DNA from: Podocnemis expansa
Taxonomy: Eukaryota > Chordata > Testudines > Podocnemididae
Assembly: GCA_007922195.1 (NCBI GenBank)
Contig: ML682126.1
Span: 1,324,233 to 1,388,232, forward strand
Reading direction: 5' to 3'
DNA length: 64,000 nucleotides
Made by a program: the position numbers and the translations under genes. How positions within the stretch are numbered: the stretch's first letter is position 1; each line of letters opens with the position of its first letter. The notes under the pieces were generated by a model, which saw nothing but the letters and a program-made list of their open reading frames with translations, did no database searches and was not told the DNA's origin. Positions 22,440 through 34,470 of this stretch are shown here, in pieces.

Positions 22440-24515
22440 TGAACCCCATGTACTGCTACAGGCTGGGGAGCGATCAGCTAGGTAGCAGCACTGTAGAAAA
22501 GGACCTGGGGGTTATGGTGGATGAGAAGCTGGATATGAGTCAACAATGTGCTCTTGTTGCCAGAAAGGCCAATGGCATATTGCGCTGATTCAGTAGGATC
22601 GTTGCCAGCAGATCAAGGGATGTGATTATTCCCATCTATTTGGCACTGGTGAGGCTGCATCTGGAATACTGTGTCCAGTTTTGGGCTCCCCACCACAAAA
22701 AGGATGTGGACAAATTAGAAAGTGTCCAGAGGAGAGCAACAAAAATTATCAAGGGGCTAGAGCACATGACTTATGAGGAGAGACTAAAGGAACTAGGCTT
22801 ATTTAGCCGGCAGAAGAGGAGACTGAGGGGGGATTTGATAGCAACCTTCAACTACCTGAAGGGATGCTCCAAGGAGGCCGGAGCTCGGCTGTTCTCAGTA
22901 GTAACAGGGGACAGAACAAGGAGCAATGGTTTCAAGTTTCAGCTGTGGAGGTTGAGGTTGGATATTAGGAAAAACTTTCTCACTAGGGCTATGTTCACAC
23001 AGGGCAGGCTTGTTTTGAAACAAGATGTTTCGAAACAAGCTGTTTTGAAATAACATGTTATTTCGAAACACCTTATTTCGAAGGACAAAAACTTTGTCCT
23101 CGAAATAAGGGAGCAAAATAGCAGGTCCACAGTGTGGACCTGCTATTTCACTTGGGGAGGGGACTGCAGGCACTCGCAGGGTGCAGTGCAGAGGGGCACT
23201 GCACCCCACGGGTGCCTGCAGAGGGCTGCAGGCACCGGCTGAGTCAGGAGTGGGGCTACGGCACCGGCGGAGCGAGGTGCAGCCCCGCGGCTCACCTGGA
23301 GGGTGCCTGCAGTCCCCTGCCAGGAGAGGCACAGTGGGGCATCTCACCCCAGGGGGTTTAAAGCCTGGCTGCCGCCAAACCTGGTGGCGCGGTCCCAGCA
23401 CACGGCTGGAGCCCGCTGCTGCCGGGCCCGGAGTGAGCACCTGCCCGGGATTCCCCGGCACAGCCACTCCTGCCGGGGGCGTGGCCGGGGCATCCCCAGC
23501 CATGCCCCTGGAATCCCCGGCACCCCCACTCCTGGCCACGCCCCCGGAATCCCCCACGACCCCGCTCCCGGCCACAACCATGGAAACCCTGGCGCCCCCG
23601 CGTCTGCCAGCAGGAGCGGGGGTGCCAGGGATTCCAGTGGCATGGCTGGGAGCAGGGGCACAGGGGATTCTGGGGGCATGGCCGGGAGCGGGGGCACAGT
23701 GGATTCCGGGGGCGTGGGGGTTTCCGGGTTCGTGGCCAGGAGTGGGGGCGCAGGGGATTCCGGGGGCATGGCCGGGGATGCCCTGGCCATGCCCCCGGCA
23801 GGAGCAGCTGCGCCAGGGAATCCCAGGCAAGCGCTCACTCCGGCCCCGGCAGCAGCGGGCTCCAGCCATGCACCGGGACCGCGCCACAAGGTTTGGTGGC
23901 AGCCAGGGCTTTAAAGCCCCTGGGGTGAGGTGCCCCACTGCGCCTCTCCTGGCAGGGGACTGCAGGCACCCTCCAGGTGAGGCGCAGCCCCGCGCCCCCC
24001 CACAGACACCCCTCAACACCCTGGCCAGGGTGCTGAGGGGGCAGCCCGTCCTCCCAGGGTGCTAGGCACCCTGGGAGGAAGGTCACATAGTGTTTTGGAA
24101 CACTTTGGTCTGAAACAACATGTCCGCACAGGGCTGTTTTGAAACAACTGGTTTCGAAACAACCCTGTTTCTAAATGAAATGGTTTAAGCCATTTTGAAA
24201 GAACAGCGGCCATTTCAAAACAAGCGGTTTGCTTGTTTCGAAATGGCCATGCGTCGTGTGGCCATGGCACTTCTTATTTCAAAACAACCCCTGTTGTTTT
24301 GAAATAAGAAGTGTGTGTGGACATACCCTAGGAGAGTGGTGAAGCATTGGAATGGGTTGCCTAGGGAGGTGGTAGAATCTCCATCTTTGGAGATATTTAA
24401 GTCTCAGTTAGAGAAAACCCTGGCTGGGATGATTTAGTGGGAGTGGTCCTGCTTTTACCAGGGGGTTGGACTAGATGGCCTCATAATGTGCCTTCTAACC
24501 CTATGATTCTATGAC
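22440..24515 (+). repeat. CR1 LINE 3' fragment split by a foldback element
   Basis: 22440-22985 matches the CR1 C-terminal coding region (TACTGCTACAGGCTGGGGA, GTAGAAAAGGACCTGGG, then [14 protein letters not shown] in translation). 24329-24515 completes it through GTGGTGAAGCATTGGAATGG to the GGGGGTTGGACTAGATGG tail and CCTATGATTCTATG. The interruption occurs inside the TTTCTCACTA|GGAGAGTGG segment. Confidence 0.9.
22986..24328. mobile_element. Foldback DNA transposon with a long GC-rich inverted repeat, 1343 bp, non-coding
   Basis: It is inserted in a CR1 with a TA duplication (22984-22985 and 24329-24330); removing the element and one TA restores the CR1. The ends are inverted repeats GGGCTATGTTCACAC and GTGTGGACATACCC. 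Just inside each end is a hairpin built on TTATTTCGAA or TTTTGAAATAAGAAG. The core (about 23293-23979) is a long inverted repeat: 23293-23330 pairs perfectly with 23942-23979, and further matches run to a centre near 23636. The centre contains G-rich or C-rich short direct repeats (GGGGGCATGGCC types). Large open frames on both strands are symmetric by-products, and no transposase is present. The TA target would suit Tc1/mariner-type or other TA-targeting transposases; the superfamily is not resolved. Confidence 0.85.
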
Positions 24516-25383
24516 CATAACACCAAGGTCCTTTTCTATAGTATTGCTGCTTAGCCGATCCCTTCCCAGCCTGTAGAAGTGCATGAGGCTTTTCCATCCC
24601 AAGTGCAGGACTTTGTACTTGTCCTTGTTGAACCGCATCAGATTTCTTTTGGCCCACCACTCCGATTTGTCAAAGTCTCCCCGAATCTTGTCCCTGCCCT
24701 CCAGTGTGTTTACCATTCCCCTCTGCTTGGTGTTATCCTCTAGCTTACTAAGCATGCAATCTATCCTATCATCAAGATCATTAAGGAAGATGTTGACCAG
24801 AATGGTCACTAGGACTGACCTCTGGGGCACTCCACTCATTACTGGTTGCCAACTAGACATTGAGCCATTGTTTCCTACTCACTGAAACTGTTGACCTAGC
24901 CAGTTTTCTATCCAGCTTACAGTCCACACCTCCAATCCATATTTCCTTTACTTGCCAACGAGAATGCTGTGGGAAACCATACCAAAAGCCTTTCTAAATT
25001 TGAGGTATATCACATCAACAGCTACTCCTGCACCCACAAATCCAGTCATCATAAAAGCAATCAGGTTGCCCTGGGTGAATCCATGCTGATTTCTCCCGAT
25101 CACTCCATTTTCCTCCAAGTGTTTCAGAATGGATTCTTTGGGGACCTACGCCATGATGTTTCCAGGAACTGAGGTGAGGCAGATGGGTCTGTAATTCCCC
25201 AGATCCTCTTTTTTCCCTTTTTTAAAGATAGGTACTATATTTGCTTTTTTCCAGTCCTCCGGCATCTCCCCCATTCACCACAAGTCTTCCAAGTTTTTCC
25301 AAAATAATGGCCAGCAGCTCTGCTATCATTATCAGCCAACTCCTTCAGCACCCTTGGATGCAGTTCATCCACCCCCATAGATG
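24516..25383 (-). repeat. CR1 LINE fragment, reverse transcriptase region, minus strand
   Basis: The minus-strand translation gives decayed RT, from a [12 protein letters not shown] start near 25380 through an MSSWQPVMSGVPQ segment (24860) to EKDLGVMV near 24510. Motif C is altered (LEDNTK for FADDTK), and stops and frameshifts are present. Confidence 0.85.
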
Positions 25384-26550
25384 TGTCAGCAACAGAAGGG
25401 TTAAGCCCTTTTTCCTACAGGCAGGCAGAGAAAAGCTTATTGCAGGTTAACTGGAAACACCTGAGGCCAGTTATAGGCTACTTAAAACCTACTAAAGCCC
25501 TGCCTCTCATGGAGGGAGACCCAAGGTACCAGCTCGAGTCAGCTCTTTCTGTTTTTCACGGGGCTTGTCTCCATCTTCCCTCAATGGGCCCTGCAGAGGT
25601 GTGTCTGCCCTTGTAGTGATTGCTCACTCACAAGCGGCAGGGGAATCCTCAGGGGGATCAGTCCCTTGGCCCAGCAGGCACTACTCTGTTGGCTCTGAGT
25701 TGCTGTCCCCTAACCTGGCATTTTTATACCTTTGACAGTTTGCCTTGTCTGGCTGATACTGGAATTTCCCAGGTTTTGGTTCTCCTTAATCCAGTTCTAA
25801 ACTGGTTTGTTTCTAGGCCTTGAAGGGCAATGTCTGCCCAGCCACCACTTTTCATTGGCCTGGTTTTGCGCCCTGCAGCAGCCACATATGACGTTACCTA
25901 CAGGCCCAGATTGCTTAGCCAATGCGGTTCATTCTGCTAGTGTCTTGTCACATGTTGTGACCTGTCAGTGGGGTGACTCGGGCTGTGACCTGTGGTGTGG
26001 GTCTCAGGAGGTCTTAGCCACCCAACACCCCTTAAACTTACTTACACCAAGCCCTCCCCAAGGAATTGTTAGTTTACCTCAACTTACATAATGTGTTTTG
26101 ACCAATCATTAATAAGATAACATGATGATTCTTTAACTAGTTGTAACATATTGAAACATAATTCTCTAACCAGTCATGGCCCAGTAGCTGAGCAGATCAC
26201 ACAAAGGCCTTGTCTACACTAGAAACTTTTGAAGACAAAAGGTTTTTTTTTCTGACAAAACAGTCCATGTGTACATGCTGGGATGCCCATTTTACTGGGA
26301 AATGGCTCTGTTTGGTCAATAAAATAATGCTTCCAGCCCTTGAACGTATCCCCTTCCAGAAGGATGTCGGGGGCCCCTTTCCAAGAACATCAGTCAATGG
26401 AACTACTGAGTGTCCTTTTCGCTGCACGCAGATCACCCATGGTGTCACATAGATGTGCACGGCTCTGACACCAGGTTTCTGCTCTTCCCCAGGCAATTAA
26501 TCAGTTCCTATGGGTGGGGAGGTCAAAGATCAACTCCCTTCTGCATGCCA
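25384..26550. other. Unassigned DNA, with a possible MITE end at 26206
   Basis: No gene recognised. GGCCTTGTCTACACTAGAAAC at 26206-26226 resembles the start of a foldback or hAT-type MITE, but I could not locate its partner end. Confidence 0.35.
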
Positions 26551-27482
26551 GGGCTATGTCCATACACAATCAGTTAAATTGATTTAACTTAAACAGGACT
26601 TGCTATTTTGATTCAGGAGAGGAGCACCATGGGAGGTGTGGCAACATGGCCCCCTCACTGGGCCATGCCCCCACCCAATATATAGAAAAAGGAAAGCACC
26701 TGGGAAGGAGAAGGGCAAAAAGTGTTAAATCAAAAAGTGCGTCCAGTTTTGGGCTCCTCACTACAGAAAGGACATGGACAAATTAGAGAGAGTCCAGAGG
26801 AGGGCAACAAAAATGATCAAAGGGCTGGAGCACAAGCCCTATGAAGAAAGACTGAAGGAACTAGGCTTATTTAGCCTGCAGAAGAGAAGACTGAGGGGAG
26901 ATTTGATAGCAACCTTCAACTACTTGAAGGGTTGCTCCAAGGAGGATGGAGCTCAACTGTTCTCGGTAGTAACAGAGGGCAGAACGAGAAGCAATGGCTT
27001 CAAGTTACAGCTGGGGCAGTCCAGGCTGGATATTAGGAGAAACTTCCTTACTAGGCAAGTGGTGAAGCATTGGAATAAGTTGCCTAGGGAGGTGGTGGAA
27101 TCTCCATCTCTGGAGGTGTTCAAGGCCCAGCTGGACAAAACCCTGACTGGGATGATCTAATGGGAGTGGTCCTGCTTTTTTTGGCAGGGGGTTGGACTAG
27201 ATGACCTCGTGGGGTCCCTTCCAACCCTATGATTCTATGATTCTATGATTTAACAATTAAATCGAAATAGCATGTCCAAACTCTGATATTTCAAAATAAC
27301 AATTTCGATTTAACCGTCATATCGATATAATACTAGGTTTTATTATATCGATACAACTTTCCTTATATTGAAATGAGGGAGCACCTCATTTCAAAATAAT
27401 GGAATGTTGTGTGGACCTACCATTTTTTAAATCAAAATAACCAGCATTATTTCGATTTAAACAGTGTATGTGGATATACCCC
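26551..27482. mobile_element. Foldback MITE interrupted by a CR1
   Basis: The left end is GGGCTATGTCCATACAC and the right end GTGTATGTGGATATACCCC, which pair. The right half holds the ATCGAAAT, ATTTCGAT and ATATCGATA palindromic words of a foldback element. A CR1 lies at about 26735-27250. No clear TA duplication is seen. Confidence 0.65.
26735..27250 (+). repeat. CR1 LINE 3' fragment, relatively young
   Basis: It begins at GTCCAGTTTTGGGCTCC and encodes an open CR1 C-terminus of 128 codons (26774-27160) ending [15 protein letters not shown]. It then has the CR1 tail with three ATTCTATG units. TTAAATC occurs on both sides (near 26726 and 27253), a possible short target duplication in the host MITE. 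Confidence 0.88.
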
Positions 27483-28859
27483 AAGATGTCAGATTAGAAG
27501 ACAGGTCCATGCCTCACTGCTCAGCCCCTTGGGCTGGTTATAAACAATTTCCAGTGCCTGGGATGAGGGTCTGTGACTGCAGCACTCAAACCTAGTGACG
27601 CATGGCTCCACGGAGGCAGTCATGCTCTGTACAAGTGTGGATTCTGACCTGCCATTGAAGGAAACCACTGTGGGACATTGGATGAACCAGGGGCAGGCTA
27701 TCCATGCAAAGTGGGAGGAAAGACCAATGGTCATCTAAACCCAGCCACTGGCCACTGTTCTCTTGTGCTGTTCTGTGTGCTTTGAGCAGATGACCCCCTC
27801 CTCATAGACCCAGGCCCCCATTCATTCAGCCCTGTTTCTGGCAGATAAAATCCTGGGCTGTAGACTTCTAGTCGGGGGGGGGGGGGAAGGGGGCAAACCA
27901 TGCTCTCAGTCCAGTGCCAGGGAGTGATCACCCCAAGAAACCCTCAGCCTGGCCAAGAATGCTTCATTAAGCTGCTTGGGAAGCTCTGAGGGCTTTATGA
28001 AGCTTGAGTGTTGGGTCTGCTGGCCAGGTTGGCAGGACCAAGTTGCAGGCTAGACAATATCCTTGGAGCTCGCTTCTTGCACTCTGTGTGCTGCAGCCAA
28101 CTGTGTGTGGAGGGGTGTGCATGCTGACTACAAGTCAGAGCTGAGCTGTGGCGCAATGGGCAGGTCAGTCACACAGCTTTGCCCATCACACCTTGGGCTT
28201 AGAAGAGTGGGAGCAGACAGGGCTCATCCCAGCTACAGAAGCTCATGGTGATGTTGCTGCAGAACTATCCCACAGTGAAAAACTGGGGCAGTCAGATGCT
28301 TTAGTACACCACTGTGACAATTCAATCTGCATGAGGCAGGGTTAAAGCTATGTGTGACAGTGTTAGCATTGCTGAGGGCAGGGGGCTGGGACTAGAGCAG
28401 TGGGAGTCAACTTGCTTCCCCCCATATCTCATGGAAGCAGGAGGATGACGGCTGGCCAGAGGGGGCAACGACTGAGTTTTTTAACATGACAGGCAGCTTC
28501 CCAGCCCGCTCCCTTAGAAGGGGACCTGACTTGAGTTGGGGCATGCTGCCCTTTATGACATCCAGGCAATTCAGGTTCTCTCACAGGCACAGAAAATTCC
28601 TCCTCTGGGCTGAAACACTGGGCCAGGATATCTGGGCTCTGCACCTGACAGTTTCTGTCCTGTCAGCTGGGCCTGACCAAGCCACAGAGTTTCCAGCTCA
28701 GCATGTGCTTGGCCAGTGTCAAGTCAGGGGCATCACTATACAGTAGTTGCTTTCATCGCTGTCTAGGCCTGCCTTCTGTTCCTGGAGTGCTGAGCTGGTT
28801 TGTTCCATACACACCTTAGTAAGGTCTTCAGTGCCCCTATACTCAGGAGCATAGTAAGT
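27483..28859. other. Unassigned DNA
   Basis: No gene recognised. It contains a G-run near 27874-27886. Confidence 0.35.
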
Positions 28860-29275
28860 AAGACACACGAAGTAATACTTCTGCACTGATAAGGCCTCAA
28901 TTGGAATAATCAGGGCAGGGTGAGCATGGTAAAGTCCTGGACGCCATATCGAGCAGCAGCCACTGTATCAAGCGACACCATGTGAGTGTGTGATTTGAGG
29001 GATGCTTTTCATGCTACTTGCTCCAGGCATGCCCTGGACACCAAAATACCTAGTTTGAGCGCTGGGAGTAATGTGTCCAGTTCTAACTGTCAGGCTGATT
29101 AACCACTAGAATAAGTTACCTAGGAAAGACGTGGAATCTCCATCACTGGAGTTTTTAAGAGCACGTTAGACAAACACCACTCAGAGATGGTTTAAGAGGG
29201 TACTTGGTCCAGCCATGAGTGCAGGGGACTGGAATTGATGACCTCTCATGGTTCCTTCCAGTTTCTATGATTCTA
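28860..29275 (+). repeat. Old CR1 LINE fragment
   Basis: GAAGTAATACTTCTGCACTGA and AAGGCCTCAATTGGA match the old CR1 at 52170-52220. After an unrelated stretch (about 28925-29060) it resumes with the 3' end: GATTAACCACTAGAATAAGTTA, CAGGGGACTGGAATTGATGACC and TTTCTATGATTCTAT. Confidence 0.65.
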
Positions 29276-29379
29276 TAAATCATTTTAAAGTATGATCCTG
29301 TCCTCCAAAGCACTTTAAACCCCTCCCAACTTGGTATCATTTGCAAACTTTATAAGTGTTTTCTCTATTTTTGATCTGA

Positions 29380-30356
29380 GTCTCTTGGCATAACCTGAAT
29401 ATGCAAATTAAGGGCAAGCTGCAAATCTGAGAGCCAAACTCTCCAGACACTGACAGATGGTACTTAAACCAATCTAGCAATTGGTCAAAAACCCTATTTC
29501 TGACCCCCCACACTGGTTATCATGAAGCATAACAGAATAGAAACAGCCCTCTTTATTGCAGTTCAGCTCCTCTGGTCCCAACCTAGCCACAGGGTCTCTT
29601 AAAAAAATAGGTTCTTCTGACCCCAAACAGCCAGCCACATCATCCAGAATAATATAGGCTTGGATCTTACCCAAATTACCACACTGCCAGCCAATCCTTT
29701 AGTAACTACAACTAAAAGATTAATAAAAAAAAAGAAAATAAACCAAATATGAGATGTTAAAGGGACAAAGTGAATCACATACATACAAATGATTTAGAGT
29801 CCACAGAAAGCAAGTACTTGAAGAATTTAGAGTTTGCAGGTTAATCCGATTATTCTGGTAGACACCCAAACCTTGGTTGAGTCTCAGTCCTTTTCCAGTC
29901 ACAGAGGAATAGATCCAAAAAAGGTGTTTGTTGTAGGCTGGAGGCTGAAGATAAAATGGAGAGGATGATGCTGCCTTTTATCACCTCTGACCTTCCCCAT
30001 GTTGTGTGGACTTTTTGCAAATGAAAATAGAGTTGAATCATATGGGCAAGTCATAGTGGCTCAACAGGTTTCTTCCCTGGCCCTGCTATACTTCTCAGCT
30101 TCTTTAACAGGCCATTAAGAAACAAAGACTGGGAAGTTTCCCACAATCCAATAACTTGAAACACAAATAGCAAAAACATATTCCTAGCTTCTAATACAGA
30201 TATAACACCTCCATACAAACCATAGAATCATTCCCAGCTGGTTACAGCTTTTCTACTGGTACCAAACCTGGAATATCACCTATGAATTATTGCAAATATA
30301 AAATATTAATATGAAAAGCAATCATAAATGATCCCCTGAATCCAGACGGTGTCACA
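29380..30356 (-). repeat. Family A LTR, nearly complete solo copy
   Basis: The minus strand starts at 30356 with TGTGACACCGTCTGG and is about 970 bp long, close to the 940 bp of the split copy at 34712-41220. It includes a poly(A)-signal-like GCAATAAAGAGG near 29555-29565 and a shared GGTCAGAAGAACC block. No internal retroviral sequence flanks it, so it is best read as a solo LTR. Confidence 0.6.
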
Positions 30357-31189
30357 CCATTATCTAAATAATTGATGAAAATATTGAACAGAACCAGACA
30401 AAGAAGTGATCCCCTGCTCATTATGCCATTCCAGCATGACATTGAACCACTGATGATTATTCTCTTGGAGTGGTTAACCAACCAGTTACTCACCCATGTT
30501 ACAGTAGCTCAATCTAGGCTGTCCTTCTCTAATTTGTTAATTTTTAAATAAGGGTGTTTGGTTTACTGTAAGACCTGCTCTAGCTCTCAGAGGAATTTCA
30601 CGCGCACAGATGTGTGCCCAGTGTCTACATGTGGTCATGCAATGTGAGCCTCATGGTTCTGTTGTGCCGTGACACCTGGAACTCAAGGAGGCTTGATTCA
30701 GGACAGACAGAAGCGTACAGGGTGTCACTTAAAGGAGCGCTTTATTGCCATATCACCACAATCCAGCAGGAACAGGGAGATCCGTGGGGACTGAAACAGA
30801 AGGAAGAAGTTTCCAAGTGGGGGAGGCTTTAGACAATGAGCACAAGTTTTCATCAGCCACTTTCAGGGCCCCTAATGTCACAGGCCTGTTCTGTGGCCCA
30901 CACCTACTCTGTGGCCTGCACCTGTTTTCTGGCTAGTGGCACCTGCCTCTTTCTCAGCCCACTCATGTTCTGGTGAGTGCTGATCTCTGGGGGGTCAGAG
31001 TGGTCTGTACCAGGGACTGTCTGAATGATGCAGAAAAATCCTAGGACCTTTCTGATGCCTTTAGTAAAATAGCTGGGAACGACTCTCCTTGGAAGCTAAG
31101 GTTTTTTTTTTTTTTTCCTCTTCGCATGTTCCTACATTTCACTAGAATCAGTCAAGGATGAAGTGACAATGATGTCATGGGATGCATAT
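30357..31189. other. Unassigned, LTR-like part on the minus strand
   Basis: GCAATAAAGCGCTCC (minus strand, near 30740-30755) followed by GTGTCACGGCACA looks like the end of a different LTR. No second copy was found to confirm it. Confidence 0.3.
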
Positions 31190-31790
31190 CTGTGCATCCT
31201 GGGTTAGGATCTCTGATTTTCCTGTTCACTTGTGCACTGGGTTTGTATGATTTGTTGCCAATTGCACCATGCAATGTTTCTTTATGGGAGCTTATAACCT
31301 ATTCTACATGATTACTATGATGACATGTTTCCTGCAACATCATGCATGTGCACAGATGTTTAGCATGGCTCAGGGGTTGGGCGACAACAGCAGCAAGCAA
31401 GCACCTGGAGGAAACAAAAGATATGCTAATTAAGTTCACTGGCTCTGGTGAGACTAAGATATTACCTCTGCCCAGAAAAGGAGGGTTTAGAAAAAGTTTT
31501 AGGAAACAAAGAGTGAAACCTGGAAGATTTTGGAGGGTTTTGAACTGGGACTCCCCATCCTGAAACAACTTTAAGCAAGATCTTGGCCCTGGCTGATCAC
31601 GGGCAGACACTGGCTGTACATACATCTGACAGCCAAATACCTTGAGCATGAACTTGAACTATGAGCTTTGTTTAAGTAGAAATACTAGGGTAATGTACTA
31701 GGGCGTGTTTTGCCTTTTGTTTTCTTGTGGTCTCTCCTGAGTCATTTATATTGTGATTCTGCCATGATTGGTCATAATCTCACTTAGAAT
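31190..31790 (+). repeat. Dispersed repeat C, copy 2
   Basis: Aligns with 9180-9905 in the same orientation (see copy 1), without the SINE that splits copy 1. That gives an uninterrupted version for comparison. Confidence 0.55.
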
Positions 31791-33590
31791 TATATAAACT
31801 GGTGGTTGTTTTCTCTAAAGCTGTGTGATCTTTAGAGGGTGTGCGTGAAGAAGGCTGGGCACAATCCATTTCTTTGTTAAATGGATGGACTAGAGTGTAT
31901 GGTAGTTGAGAATGGTTCCCAGTCTCTGTAGAGACTGGCTCCTAGTGTAGTAACTGGGGCCAGGAGTGCTTGCTGGGGGCCGTCCCCTAAGTAGCCAGAG
32001 GCATACTCCCACTGCTTGGGACCAGTTGCATGCCAGAGGCCAGAGTCAGGAGTGGGTGGTCAGTTGGCAAAGTGGGGCAAATCAGAGTTCGGGAGTGAGA
32101 ATTGGGGGGTCACAGCAGAACACGAGACTGGATTTGGGGAACAGTTTATCCCAAAAGGGCTGTGACAGAGGACATTCCAGATGCCAGAGCACAAATTACC
32201 CAGGGTCTAGGATTGCTGGTTCTGGTTGGATGTACTCCTGGAGGCATCATCCAATGGTATGACCTTTAATAAAAGAATAATCTTAAATATACAATTCTGG
32301 ATAATGGACATCCCCACCAGTGTCTCAGACAGTTACTGGAGCCAGGGTGTTGTAGGATGGTGCAAGAACCCGGCCAGAGCCTGCTCTTGGAGAGCCCACC
32401 CTCTATGCCAGCTCGTTAGAAGTTGAAAAAAGGGCATAGATTCCTTTTAGAAACACATCAGTGTTTTTCATTGACGTGGTGGTCTTTGGTTGTTCTTATC
32501 TCCAGCCTTGTTCTCAGAATTGCTTCATTATGCACAGGACTATTTGCTGTTCCCATCCTCCCTTTCTACTACATCCACTGCCCCTTGCTGTTATGTGCAG
32601 AAGGGAGGAAACTGAAGTGCACTCTCTAACATCTGTATCACATTCAATCTTGCCAGTTGGTGTTGCCATGCTCTGGACTGCCATGATTCTGCTCTGCCCT
32701 TCTGAGATGGGCTGGCCAGGACTGCATACAGTATCTGGGGTAGAGACAGATGGCCCCATCATACCCTGATCTTCCAGCTCTTTTGTAATTCACAGCTTCC
32801 ATACCACTGTGATTGTGCCATCTGGCCTCCTCTATATCCCAGGCCAGAGACCTGCCCCCAAAAAATTCCTAAAGTGGATCTCTTTGAAGATCTGGTCTTG
32901 ATTGAAAAATTGATGGAGAATCCACCACAGCCCTGGGTAAGTGGTTGCATTGGTCAGTCATCCTCCCTCGTTAAAGTGTTCACATTATTTCTATCCTGCA
33001 TTTGTCCAGCTTCAACCTTTAGCCACTGAATGACATTAGACCTTTGTCGGTTTGACTGAAGAGCCCCTTATCAGACAGTGCCCCCCCCCAGCTCTCTTTC
33101 TAAGAGACTGCCAGAGAAGTGGGTCTGAGAACCAGTTAAGGACCGTTATACATGGCACCTTCTACTGTTGGTGGTTATCATTCCACTGGGATGGTGAGGA
33201 GCTGCATGTCCAGGTCAGCAACTGGCCTCGGTAGCATCTGTGCTGAGCCATCACAGAACCTGTGCCCTGGCAGACCCTGGAGCTGATCACCAGCCATAAC
33301 CTTGTGGATTGCCATGTTCTCCCAAATGGAATTTGCTATTGAAGTGAAGGCTGATGAGATCCTCCAGCAGAGTCTGTGTCTACTTAGGACAGTACAAAAG
33401 ATTCCCAGATCAAGGTTAAAAACCATACAACACTGGCATGTTACTCCCTCCCTCAGTGACCTCGCTACCATGGAGCATTATTTGGGGTCTGGTCCAAGCC
33501 CACTAGGGTGTCTAGGACACATGTCCTGCAACTCATCATTTCTCCTCCCCCTGGAGTTCATCTCTCTGCTGCAGCTGTAGCCCTGCAACC
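31791..33590. other. Unassigned DNA
   Basis: No gene recognised. Many 60-100 codon frames overlap on both strands and lack family resemblance. Confidence 0.35.
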
Positions 33591-33774
33591 AGAGTCCCCT
33601 TGGGTGCCTTTGTACATCATTTTGACTCAAGCATCTTCTATCTTTCTGATTCACCCAGTCACTGTGTTTTTAAGAGCAGGGAAGACTCTAATGTCTCTCT
33701 GACCACCCTGTAAGTAATCTAGCCAGCTCTTCATTGATGCTCAATCTCAGAACCAGGGCACCAACAGGTCACTT
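33591..33774 (-). other. 3' flank shared by the receptor pseudogene and receptor 2
   Basis: CACCCAGTCACTGTGTTTTTA and a GACTCTAATGTCTCTCTGA block align with 47800-47860, which lies at the same place downstream of the intact minus-strand receptor. This shows that the two loci are copies of one another beyond the coding region. Confidence 0.65.
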
Positions 33775-34470
33775 TATGAGCAAAAAGCTGGAGCAGCCTT
33801 TCTGAGATCTTTGTTCCTCACTCCATAGAGGATGGTATTTGCCTTAGGCAGAGGGGGTTGGGAACCAGGAGCTACATGTTTTCAGTGATGATGGGGAAAT
33901 GCAAGGGGGCATTGTGGCCAAACCTTTATGTGACAAAGGAGAAGAGAGACAGATGTAAAAGGCTAACATGGCACTGAGGTGGGAGCCACAGGAACCAAAA
34001 GTCTTGACCAAAGTGTCCTTTGGAAAGAAACTGAAGGTGGCCATGAGAATCTGAGTATAGAACAAGGTGATAAATCTGGGCCTGTTACTAAGAATGCCAG
34101 CAAACGGCTGTTGTAAATGCTGTTGTGGATGTCAGCACAGGCCAGCTTCATCATGCATAAGGACATGTAGTTCATTCATGTGATGGTGCCCATTCTGCAG
34201 TACAGTCACCCTCTACCCAGGAAGGGATAGGGCAGTATGAGGAGACAACCCCACAGCAGCATAACAAGGCCAATTATGGCCACAAAGGGGTTTGTTTGGA
34301 TGATGGAATATCTCAGGAGATACAGACAGCCACATCATGATCCAGACTCTGCCACAAAGATCCTAAAAGCCAGCACTGAACAGTTAATGAAGTACATCTG
34401 GGTGAGGCATTGAAATCTATCTCGCTTGAAATGATGCTAAAATAATGCTCAGAGTGTTGTGAAGGGTGGA
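33775..34470 (-). pseudogene. Odorant receptor pseudogene, class I OR52-like, 5'-truncated
   Basis: Minus-strand pieces in different frames follow the order of a receptor. There is a TM2-TM3 part near 34460-34350 (ASPRCTSLT, where the intact genes have the DACFTQ region) and a WIMMWLSVS-like DRYVAIC remnant near 34330. The KLACADI segment is near 34150, KTFGSCGSHLSAMLAFYI near 33995-33940, and an ILYGVRNKDLRKA remnant of TM7 and tail near 33835-33795. At least three frameshifts and several stops separate them. N-terminus, TM1 and most of TM2 are absent; at 34480 a CR1 fragment begins. It is most similar to receptor 2, with which it shares 3' flank. Confidence 0.85.

Noticed and set aside
22895..24270. 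Long open frames on both strands (up to 374 codons) across the GC-rich stretch
   Set aside because: They lie in a symmetric inverted repeat, mirror each other in both strands, and encode Pro/Gly/Ala-rich low-complexity sequence; they are by-products of a foldback transposon.
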